Position numbers and translations under genes: made by a program | Assembly (NCBI GenBank): GCA_964507095.1 | Contig: CAZDOS010000019.1 | Coordinates: 1-29,691 of the forward strand | DNA length: 29,691 nucleotides | Direction of reading: 5' to 3' | DNA from: RGIG3102 sp964507095 | GTDB taxonomy: Bacteria; Bacillota; Clostridia; Oscillospirales; Ruminococcaceae | The notes under the pieces: model-generated | What the model was told of the DNA's origin: nothing | Database searches by the model: none | Seen by the model: the letters and a program-made list of their open reading frames with translations, nothing else | Shown: positions 23,238-29,691 of the stretch, piece after piece | How the letters are laid out: the number at the start of each line of letters is the position of its first letter | How positions within the stretch are numbered: the stretch's first letter is position 1

Positions 23238-23249
23238 ATGGCAGTATCG

Positions 23250-23278
23250 ATTATATCATTTAAAACCATTCAATGCAA
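23250..23278 (-). promoter_or_regulatory. Promoter of tRNA-Gln
   Basis: On the minus strand TTGCAT (23278-23273), 17-nt spacer, TATAAT (23255-23250), 12 nt before the tRNA 5' end. Confidence 0.88.
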
Positions 23279-23391
23279 TTCACAGGCCGTTGTTTCAAAA
23301 GAGCATATATATAGTGTAAAATAGTTTTGTACAATGATATAATCAGCATGACAGGCAAGTTTCTGCCTCGATGATCTCAGAGGTGAATGAC

Positions 23392-24294
23392 ATGAGGATC
23401 TTCGCTATCGAGCTGGATAACGGCATAAAAGGAATACATAAAAGAAAAGAATACATTGAGAGCCTCATAAAGCTGATCCCTGACCCCGATCTTATCGTGC
23501 TTCCGGAACTGTCACTGTGCAGCTACATGGCATCGAACCGGATATGGAAGTACGCTGATGACAAAGGAAAAGATGCACATGAATGGGCGTCGGAGATCGC
23601 CCGCAGGTACGATACGTACATTGGGATCGGCTATCTTGCCGGGGAAGACGGGGACTATTACAACCGTTACCTTATAGCTGGCCCCGAGGGGGTCTGCGGC
23701 GAGGTCACAAAGAGCGAGGGAGAGTCTGCGGTGTTTAAACGCGGCGATTTCGCCAGCGTCATTGAGACCCCTTTCGGCAGGGTCGGAGTGGGGATATGCT
23801 ACGATTCGAGAAGAAAGCACTTCTATAATAATGTCAGGAATGAAGAGCTGAGCCTCATACTGTTTCCGCACGCATCTCCGGCAGATCCCAAGAAGCCGAA
23901 TACGGAAAGAAATGAGAATGATACGAGATGCATGCTGTACCGGGAAGGCTTCGGCGTTCCGGTCGTGTATGTTAACTGTACCGGAGACCTTGAATACATG
24001 CCTGGAAAGATGGGCAGGATGATGGCAGATCACGGCTTCAGGATGAACGGTCTGAGCAGGATATATGCGCCCGGCGCACGCATCATAGATACGGGGAACA
24101 ATCTGATCAAGGGTGCTGATGTCGATATAAGACCTGGAAAACTGGCAAAAGAGATCCGTTTTCACGGAGATGATATCCTCCCGGGGAACTGGCTGTTCAA
24201 GACTTTCATACTGAAAAAGGACACCGAAGACGGCATAATAATGTATGAAAGAGACCGAATTGCTATAAACACGGATGATAATCTAAAAAAGTAA
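23392..24294 (+). CDS. Carbon-nitrogen hydrolase (nitrilase superfamily amidohydrolase)
   Basis: The 300-residue protein has the nitrilase catalytic triad in order: Glu39 in LPELSL, Lys116 in VFKRGD and Cys136 in GICYDSR. These cytosolic enzymes hydrolyse C-N bonds of amides, ureas or nitriles through a thioester on cysteine; the substrate is not clear from sequence. Length is typical. ATG 23392 was chosen because GAGGTG stands 6 nt upstream; an ATG at 23371 in frame has no site. A TATAAT at 23338-23343 lies before it, but without a good -35 box. It begins a co-directional run that goes to 29557. Confidence 0.92.
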   Translation: MRIFAIELDNGIKGIHKRKEYIESLIKLIPDPDLIVLPELSLCSYMASNRIWKYADDKGKDAHEWASEIARRYDTYIGIGYLAGEDGDYYNRYLIAGPEGVCGEVTKSEGESAVFKRGDFASVIETPFGRVGVGICYDSRRKHFYNNVRNEELSLILFPHASPADPKKPNTERNENDTRCMLYREGFGVPVVYVNCTGDLEYMPGKMGRMMADHGFRMNGLSRIYAPGARIIDTGNNLIKGADVDIRPGKLAKEIRFHGDDILPGNWLFKTFILKKDTEDGIIMYERDRIAINTDDNLKK

Positions 24295-24326
24295 AAATGC
24301 AATCATCGCTATTGGAGGAATAAAAA

Positions 24327-24815
24327 ATGGATAAGTACCGCTTTATGGAGCTCGTTGAAAAGGAAAAGGGCTTTGAATTCTATCAGTCTTTCCGTGATGA
24401 GATAGACTGGGTGATCGGCGGTAAGAAGGATACATGCTGGTTCGTCGTAATGAAGGATCAGTCAGTCGCGGAAACATTCATAGGAAAACTGAAGGACGGA
24501 GAGTGGACCGACAGCAGGATCAAGGGCAAGGGAAAGAAGAGGACCGTCAAGGAGATGCCTTCCGGAAGCACGATCAAACGAATAGAGGAAAGAGCATATT
24601 TCATGCAGGACGAAGCTTGGGTTAAGGACAGAAAACCGAGACTCGTTGAGGATTCCCATCCGCATTATCACTATGTTTACGGTATAGGCGACAAAGCTCT
24701 GGATGTATCCGAAGCCTATGGAGTGAGCATCGGTTATTCGGATATCAAGGACCTTGCAGCCGGTTTCCGTCTGAGATACCTGTACGTCGGAGATGAGGTA
24801 GAGTCCCCGGTTTGA
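24327..24815 (+). CDS. Hypothetical protein of unknown family
   Basis: I do not recognise this 162-residue protein. It is soluble, rich in Lys, Glu and Asp, with no signal peptide or membrane segment. Features are a FEFYQSFRDEIDW stretch at 16-28, a CWFVV strand at 37-41, a basic run KGKGKKR at 66-72 and a HPHYHYVYG segment at 111-119 that could bind metal or a nucleotide, though this is guesswork. GGAGG stands before the ATG with normal spacing. It lies 32 nt after the nitrilase gene and 26 nt before the MmcQ/YjbR gene, so it is likely in the same operon. Confidence 0.7.
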   Translation: MDKYRFMELVEKEKGFEFYQSFRDEIDWVIGGKKDTCWFVVMKDQSVAETFIGKLKDGEWTDSRIKGKGKKRTVKEMPSGSTIKRIEERAYFMQDEAWVKDRKPRLVEDSHPHYHYVYGIGDKALDVSEAYGVSIGYSDIKDLAAGFRLRYLYVGDEVESPV

Positions 24816-24841
24816 AGCATATTGAATGAGGATAAGAACAT

Positions 24842-25228
24842 ATGAAATATGATTGGATAGATGAGTATCTGCTCGGAAAGCCGGGAGTTGAAAAGGATCT
24901 TCAGCCCGAATGGAACTGGATAAGATATTCCATAGGCGGAAAGATGTTTACGGCGATATGCAGGAACGATGATGACGAGCCGGTATATGTAACGCTCAAG
25001 CTCGAGCCTCTGGAGGGAGACTTCTACAGGCAGCAGTATGAGGACGTCATTCCGGGCTACTACATGAACAAGATGCACTGGAACTCGATAAAGGCTGACG
25101 GAGAAGTCCCTGATGACGTTGTAGAGGAGATGCTGAACAGGTCGTATTCACTTGTGTTGGGCGGACTGTCAAAGAAGAAGCAGAAAGAGATCCTGGAAGA
25201 GCAACAGGACAAAAGGGCAGGTGAATGA
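24842..25228 (+). CDS. MmcQ/YjbR family protein
   Basis: The 128-residue protein fits the MmcQ/YjbR family: WIRYSIGGKMFTAIC at 26-40, a LKLEPLEGDFYRQ strand-turn at 52-64, and the C-terminal MNKMHWNSI.ADGEVPDDVVEEML..SY.LV pattern at 75-106. The fold resembles CyaY-like double-wing proteins and some members were called DNA-binding; the cellular role is not established. GAGGATAAG precedes the ATG. The next gene starts 1 nt after its stop. Confidence 0.88.
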   Translation: MKYDWIDEYLLGKPGVEKDLQPEWNWIRYSIGGKMFTAICRNDDDEPVYVTLKLEPLEGDFYRQQYEDVIPGYYMNKMHWNSIKADGEVPDDVVEEMLNRSYSLVLGGLSKKKQKEILEEQQDKRAGE

Positions 25229-25229
25229 A

Positions 25230-25886
25230 ATGGCATTCGATTTTAAGAAGGAATACAAAGAATTCTATATGCCCAAGGACAAGCCGGGAATCGTTGCCGT
25301 TCCGCGGATGAATTATCTTGCAGTCAGAGGGAAAGGTGACCCGAATGTCGAGGGCAGCGAGTACAAACAGTCGATAGGATTGCTGTACGGCATCGCCTTT
25401 ACCATAAAGATGAGCAAGAAGACCGACCACAGGATAGAGGGCTTCTTTGACTATGTGGTGCCTCCGCTCGAAGGCTTCTGGTGGCAGGAGGATACTGTTG
25501 GAGTCGATTATTCCAGAAAAAGCGATTTCAACTTCATTTCCGTCATAAGGCTGCCGGATTTTGTGACTGAGGATGACTTCAGATGGGCAGTCCGGGAAGC
25601 AACAAGAAAGAAGAAGGAAGACTTTTCCAAGGTGGAGTTTCTTACCTACGATGAAGGGCTCTGCGTTCAGTGCATGCATATAGGTCCCTACGATGATGAA
25701 CCGCGGACAGTGAACAGGATGCATGAATACATGGAAAGCATGGGCTATGTGCTGGATATAAATGAGAAGAGGCTTCATCACGAGATATATCTGAGCGACG
25801 CCAGGAAGACAGCCCCTGACAAGCTTAAGACCGTTATCAGGCATCCGATAAGGAAAGCCCGGAAAGGAGCACCAGATGATAATTGA
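25230..25886 (+). CDS. GyrI-like small-molecule binding domain protein
   Basis: The 218-residue protein consists of one GyrI-like (SHV fold) domain: MNYLAVRGKG at 28-37, a LLYGIAFTIK helix at 52-61, FFDYVVPPLEGFWW at 74-87, and a CMHIGPYDDEP segment at about 150-160 that is typical of the ligand pocket. No DNA-binding domain is attached, so it is not a BmrR-type regulator; stand-alone members have been reported to bind or hydrolyse hydrophobic toxic compounds. ATG 25230 lies 1 nt after the MmcQ/YjbR stop, with an AGGTG site. It overlaps the nucleoside phosphorylase by 11 nt. Confidence 0.88.
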   Translation: MAFDFKKEYKEFYMPKDKPGIVAVPRMNYLAVRGKGDPNVEGSEYKQSIGLLYGIAFTIKMSKKTDHRIEGFFDYVVPPLEGFWWQEDTVGVDYSRKSDFNFISVIRLPDFVTEDDFRWAVREATRKKKEDFSKVEFLTYDEGLCVQCMHIGPYDDEPRTVNRMHEYMESMGYVLDINEKRLHHEIYLSDARKTAPDKLKTVIRHPIRKARKGAPDDN

Positions 25887-26640
25887 TTCGTTTGATGACA
25901 GATCGCCTGCCAAGATCAACGTAAAGAAGAACGAAAATGCCGTTAAGGTAGATGCAGTCATATATACATTCTCATGGGAGATCGAAAAGTATGTGACAGA
26001 GCACTACGAGTGTGAAAAAGTCGGTGAGTTTCTCATGGGTCACGGACCTACGTCAGTATACCTGCTCAGGCATAACGGAAAGAGACTGGGGTTTTACAGG
26101 ACCTGGGTGGGCGCTCCCGCATGTATCGGCCCTATCGAAGAGATGTCGACTGTCCTTGACACTGATAAGATCATACACTTCGGAGGAGCGGGCTGCCTTG
26201 ACAGGGAGATCGCCAGAGGCAAGGTCATGATCCCGACCCGGGCGTACCGAGACGAAGGAACCTCATATCATTACGCTCCCGCATCAGACTATATTCGGAT
26301 AAAGAACTATAAAGTAGTAAAGGATTTCATGGAAGAAAACAGGATACCGTTTGTCCTGGGAAAGACCTGGACAACTGACGCATTCTACAGAGAGACCGTC
26401 AATAACTTCGAAAGGCATAAGGCAGACGGATGCATCTCCGTGGAGATGGAGGGAGCCGCAGTTCAGGCCGTCTGCGATTTCCGCGGCAAGGAAGTATATA
26501 TGTTCTTTACAAGCGGAGATCTGCTTGATGCGCCGGAATGGACCGACAGGAAAAAAGAGGGTCAGATCGAGCACACGCAGCATGACCCGGGTCATTTCGA
26601 CATAGCGTTGGCACTGGCCGAATACGTGGCGGATATATAG
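25876..26640 (+). CDS. Nucleoside phosphorylase (PNP/UDP family)
   Basis: The 254-residue protein matches the PNP/UDP phosphorylase family: GHGPTS at 55-60 (phosphate site), HFGGAGCLD at 101-109, KVMIPT.AYRDEGTS at 116-130, the ribose/base site VEMEGAA at 189-195 and catalytic-region SGD with Asp215. The VEMEGA pattern is of the uridine phosphorylase-like group, so uridine or a purine nucleoside is the likely substrate, split by phosphate into base and ribose 1-phosphate. AAAGGAG stands 7 nt before ATG 25876, inside the GyrI-like gene. With adenine deaminase in the window it fits a nucleoside salvage setting. Confidence 0.92.
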   Translation: MIIDSFDDRSPAKINVKKNENAVKVDAVIYTFSWEIEKYVTEHYECEKVGEFLMGHGPTSVYLLRHNGKRLGFYRTWVGAPACIGPIEEMSTVLDTDKIIHFGGAGCLDREIARGKVMIPTRAYRDEGTSYHYAPASDYIRIKNYKVVKDFMEENRIPFVLGKTWTTDAFYRETVNNFERHKADGCISVEMEGAAVQAVCDFRGKEVYMFFTSGDLLDAPEWTDRKKEGQIEHTQHDPGHFDIALALAEYVADI

Positions 26641-26709
26641 ATCAGTAAATGTTTGTAATAAGACACACGTATATGTTCAGAAAAATGATCGTTTGAAAGA
26701 GGAGCGGAG

Positions 26710-27967
26710 ATGCGAACACGGAAATACGATGTCGTCGTTGTCGGCGGCGGAGCAGCAGGACTCGCAGCGGCAATAGGTGCAAAGAGGGCAGGAGCGAAGG
26801 TACTGCTCATAGAACGAGGCGGCAGTCTCGGAGGGCAGGTGACACAGGCAAACGTGTCTACCTACTGCGGTTTCTTCACCCATGGGATGGACCCTGAACA
26901 GATCGTTTACGGTGTCGGCGAAGAAGTGATCGAAAAGCTGAGAAACCTAGGCTATTGTTCACAGCCAAGCCTGTCACCGTCAGGAAACATGATATTCAGG
27001 CTGGATATAGAGGCTACAAAGCTTGCCTTTGATCTTCTGTGTGAAGAGCATGGCGTGGATTATCTGCTTCACTGCTACGCCGTAGATGTCATAAAGAGCA
27101 ATGACGGCAGGAGGATCGAGAAGATCATCTGCAAGGATGATGAAGGGATCTGTGAATTCGAAGCGGATTCTTTCGTGGACGCTACCGGCGACGGAAACCT
27201 CGGTCATATGGCAGGAGCCGGATACCGGTTCGGTGACGGAAAGGGCGGAGCGTTTCTTGCAACAAGGTCAATGATACTGGGCAACGTTCCCGAATCAGCC
27301 GATCTTTCATCAGCTGCAATAAGAGAAGCACTCAGAAAGGCCGATGAGGCAGGGATAGCTCCGCTTACAAAACTTAAAGGCAACATCATAAGGCTGGATA
27401 ACGGTACCGCAATGGCACTGTTTCCCAGCGCAAAGCTGCTTTCCCTTGATGCGGCGACTCTCACTGAATGCGAGGTGGTTTACAAGAAAGCAGGAATATG
27501 CTTATCTCGAGGCTTTCAGAAGGTTCATGCCGGGAATGGAGAAGGCTGTGATACTCTCAGGAGGAGCAAAGCTGGGCATAAGGGATACCAGACATCTTAC
27601 AGGCGAATACACGCTGACGGGGGACGATGTGCTTTCCGCAAGAAAGCGGGAGGACAGCATCGCAAGAGGCGCATGGCCGTGTGAGATGCACAAGGAGCTT
27701 AATGAAGCAGCGGAATATCTGTATATCCCTGACGGTGAGTATTACAGCATACCGCTGAGGTGCCTGGCAGTTAAGGATATAGACAACCTCTGGTCTGCCG
27801 GTAGGACCATAAGCGCCGATCCCGTGGCCTTTGCTTCCATCAGAGTCATGGGCATCGGATTTGCCACCGGTCATGCTGCAGGCGTTGTAGCGGCATTCAC
27901 GAAAGGAAAGAGACCGGAGTATACGCTGGTACAGGAAGAGTTGCTGAAGCAGAATGCAAGGATCTAA
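26710..27967 (+). pseudogene. FAD-dependent oxidoreductase with an internal frameshift
   Basis: The reading frame from ATG 26710 has the FAD-binding motif VVVGGGAAGLAAA (residues 9-21) and IERGGSLGG, typical of the FAD_oxidored family that also holds fumarate reductase-like proteins. Homology-like sequence stops after LTECEV near 27478, and continues in the next frame from TRKQEYAYLEAFRRF onward, with RDTRHLTGEY and SAGRTISADPVAFASIR motifs and the normal C-terminus at 27967. One extra base in TTT at 27479-27481 explains the shift; removing it gives one protein of about 418 residues. As it stands the first frame ends at 27684. It could be a real lesion, a sequencing error or programmed frameshift. 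Confidence 0.85.
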
Positions 27968-28019
27968 GACACAGCTGCCTGAACGAGCTGAAAGGCTTAG
28001 ATACAATCAGGAGGCGAAG

Positions 28020-28811
28020 ATGACAGAAAACAGACTTGTCACAGATAATGGCACGGTCTTTTATTGGAAATCGGAAGACTGGGGCGATGGAAGAGATACA
28101 TTGTTCTTCTTTCACGGCCTTACCGCCGATCATACAATGTTTGATCACCAGGTCAATGAACTGGCAGGTGAATTCAACCTGCTTTCATGGGATACGCCTG
28201 CACACGGAAAAAGCAGGCCGTTTTCGGCATTCAGTTTTCGGGACATATCCGAATATGTCAGGAGCATACTCGATCAGAATGGTATCGATAAGGCAATACT
28301 GGTAGGACAGTCCCTTGGTGGATATGTAGCTCAGTCATTCATCAAGCGATATCCGGACAGGGTTAAAGGCTTTGTATCCATAGACAGCACACCGTACGGT
28401 TTTGAGTATTACTCCAGATTTGACATGTGGATACTCAGACAGGTCGAATGGATGGCCAGGCTGTATCCTGTAAATATGATGAAGAAGGCCATGGCAAAGC
28501 AGGTATCTGTCACACAGCAAAGCTATGACAATATGATGCAGATGCTGGCTCCTTACGGAAAGGATGAGCTGTGTCATCTTATGGGACTCGGATATGCGGG
28601 ATTTCTTGAAGACAACTGCGAAATGGAGATCAGCTGTCCCGTTCAGCTTATCCTCGGAGAAAAGGACAGGACCGGAAAGGGTAAACAGTATAACCTGCAT
28701 TGGGCAAGGAAGACCGGTTATCCTCTGAAGATCATCAAGGACGCCGCACACAATGTAAATGTTGACAGACCCGAAGAAGTCAATGAATGCATCAGGGACT
28801 TTGTCAGATAG
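28020..28811 (+). CDS. Alpha/beta hydrolase
   Basis: The 263-residue protein has FFHGLTAD at 30-37 (oxyanion region), DTPAHGKS at 58-65, nucleophile elbow GQSLGGY with Ser98, Asp216 in GEKDRT and His244 in AAHNVN, the complete triad of the alpha/beta hydrolase_1 family (lipase, esterase, or haloperoxidase-like). Substrate unknown. ATG 28020 follows AGGAGG by 5 nt; a frame open further upstream (27954) overlaps the oxidoreductase end. The third copy of the unrecognised family begins 26 nt after its stop. Confidence 0.92.
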   Translation: MTENRLVTDNGTVFYWKSEDWGDGRDTLFFFHGLTADHTMFDHQVNELAGEFNLLSWDTPAHGKSRPFSAFSFRDISEYVRSILDQNGIDKAILVGQSLGGYVAQSFIKRYPDRVKGFVSIDSTPYGFEYYSRFDMWILRQVEWMARLYPVNMMKKAMAKQVSVTQQSYDNMMQMLAPYGKDELCHLMGLGYAGFLEDNCEMEISCPVQLILGEKDRTGKGKQYNLHWARKTGYPLKIIKDAAHNVNVDRPEEVNECIRDFVR

Positions 28812-28837
28812 ATAAATGAAGAGAAGGGAGAATGAAT

Positions 28838-29557
28838 ATGGGACTGCTTGATAAGGTCGTTAAAAGCGAGATCGAAAAAGATGAGCGGAAGACCAGGGAA
28901 GAGATGTCAAAGCTCTCGCGGGAAGAACTGAAGAAAAGAGAGAATGAGGACAGAGTCATGCATCGGACTCCGTTCATCAGACAGGGTTTAAAGGAATTCC
29001 TTCACGCAATGGAGGAAATAGGCGTGGAACCTCTGCCTCTCGTAGTCAAAAGGAAACAGGGATTCTTCTCGAGCAAGGCTTACAAGGTTCTCAGAGGATA
29101 CGATCTGTGTGAACGGTTTGGCAAATACAGGCTGTTCATTTCATCAGACGGTAAGTACTATACCGGAGTTGAGATCCTCACCGGCAATTACAGAGGAAGC
29201 AAGGAGGTGCGCAACAGGAGTCTGTTGAGCTTTCCGATCGTTGACAGGGAGAACTTCGGCAATCCACCGAAAATGTATCTCAGGGAATTTGGCAATATCT
29301 ATGAAGAAGAGATCGGCGAAGAGGAAGCAGTGTCCATGACAGCGGATGACCTTCTTGTACAATGCAGCAGTTTAAAGGACGCCGGAAGATTCGGCGAAAC
29401 GGTCTACTTTTATCCGGATATGCATGAAGCACTGGAAAAGGGAGATTTTGAAACGGCCGTCACGGGATTGTTTTCTCTGTATGTTTCAGATAATAAGAAG
29501 CACAGGGATAATCTTCTGAAATTCAAGGATAGAAAGGACTTTCTGGATTCACTGTGA
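28838..29557 (+). CDS. Unrecognised family, copy 3 of 3
   Basis: The 239-residue protein has MGLLD at 1-5, LSREEL at 26-31, ED at 37-38, Q.L.EF at 49-54, and PLPL at 65-68, in the same places as in copies 1 and 2. It shares SSDGKYYTG with their S..DG motif, and with copy 2 EE.AVS..(D/E)DL and the C-terminal HEALEKGDFETAVTGLF. A 17-bp DNA stretch is identical to copy 2 (28910-28926 and 16985-17001). No signal peptide, membrane segment or known catalytic motif is seen. ATG 28838 was chosen over 28832 because of spacing from AAGGGAG (28824-28830) and paralogue N-termini. It follows an alpha/beta hydrolase. Confidence 0.78.
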   Translation: MGLLDKVVKSEIEKDERKTREEMSKLSREELKKRENEDRVMHRTPFIRQGLKEFLHAMEEIGVEPLPLVVKRKQGFFSSKAYKVLRGYDLCERFGKYRLFISSDGKYYTGVEILTGNYRGSKEVRNRSLLSFPIVDRENFGNPPKMYLREFGNIYEEEIGEEEAVSMTADDLLVQCSSLKDAGRFGETVYFYPDMHEALEKGDFETAVTGLFSLYVSDNKKHRDNLLKFKDRKDFLDSL

Positions 29558-29617
29558 TGTCGGCAGACACTTAAGGATGCTTGCATTTTCTGCAGCTTTC
29601 TGCAGAGGAAAATCGAA

Positions 29618-29665
29618 TAAATAATAATCAAAAGAGGTCAAGTTCACACATGAACTTGACCTCTT
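29618..29665 (-). terminator. Rho-independent terminator of the minus-strand tRNA
   Basis: A perfect 14-bp stem (29632-29645 with 29652-29665) with a 6-nt loop is followed on the minus strand by TTTTGATTATTATTT. On the plus strand no T run follows the stem. Confidence 0.8.
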
Positions 29666-29666
29666 A

Positions 29667-29691
29667 TGGGGTGGGAGATGGGATTCGAACC
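29667..29691 (-). tRNA. Partial tRNA, probably tRNA-His (3' end only)
   Basis: The minus strand ends with T loop TTCGAAT, T-stem strand CCCAT, acceptor strand CTCCCAC and encoded CCA (29669-29667). The base before CCA is C, which as discriminator is the mark of histidine tRNA. The anticodon lies outside the window, so identity is inferred. Confidence 0.75.

Noticed and set aside
27446..27967. Separate gene for the second half of the FAD oxidoreductase
   Set aside because: Its start has no ribosome site and its first residues are out-of-frame reading of the first half; a frameshifted single gene explains both parts better.

Overview
The window looks like chromosomal DNA of a low-to-medium GC Bacillota, most likely an anaerobic member of Clostridia. 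The signs are strong AGGAGG-type ribosome binding sites, TTGACA/TATAAT-type promoters, GTG and TTG starts, tRNA genes with encoded CCA, heavy use of AGG/AGA for arginine and ATA for isoleucine, and gene types common in that class (C_GCAxxG_C_C protein, PrsW, YjjG-type HAD, adenine deaminase, ABC-F). I cannot name the species. No phage, insertion sequence, CRISPR array or rRNA is visible. Gene density is high and codon use looks uniform, so this reads as core/variable chromosome and not as a mobile island.

Layout. 1-1370: tail terminator of an upstream gene, then a histidine phosphatase and a membrane protein, closed by a terminator. 1387-5972: a promoter and a five-gene run (HD phosphohydrolase, small membrane protein, two WYL-domain regulators, RNA ligase RtcB), closed by a terminator. 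6018-8308: single genes with their own signals (C_GCAxxG_C_C protein; GNAT acetyltransferase behind a structured leader; PrsW-type intramembrane protease). 8321-10350, minus strand: a lipoprotein made of four ~118-residue repeats and a DUF3783 protein, each with its own promoter. 10440-20999: a long co-directional run without a clear terminator (YjjG-type nucleotidase, alpha/beta hydrolase, adenine deaminase, YbaK deacylase, ABC-F ATPase, two copies of an unrecognised protein family, a hydrolase-acetyltransferase fusion, a P-loop kinase-like protein, a DNA glycosylase, a membrane protein). 21011-23278: tRNA-Val, a small arginine-rich ORF, tRNA-Ser (minus), an alpha/beta hydrolase, a flavin reductase-like protein, tRNA-Gln (minus). 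23392-29557: nitrilase-type amidohydrolase, an unknown protein, MmcQ/YjbR protein, GyrI-like protein, nucleoside phosphorylase, a frameshifted FAD oxidoreductase, an alpha/beta hydrolase and the third copy of the unrecognised family. The window ends inside a minus-strand tRNA, probably tRNA-His.

Themes. Many genes deal with nucleotide and nucleoside turnover or macromolecule quality control (HD nucleotidase, YjjG-type HAD, adenine deaminase, nucleoside phosphorylase, RtcB, YbaK, AlkA-type glycosylase, ABC-F). The most unusual items are the three-member family starting Met-Gly-Ile/Leu-Leu-Asp (16221, 16913, 28838), two members of which sit next to alpha/beta hydrolases; the WYL-WYL-RtcB arrangement; the hydrolase-GNAT fusion; the four-repeat lipoprotein; and the leader with a short ORF and long hairpin before the 6664 acetyltransferase.
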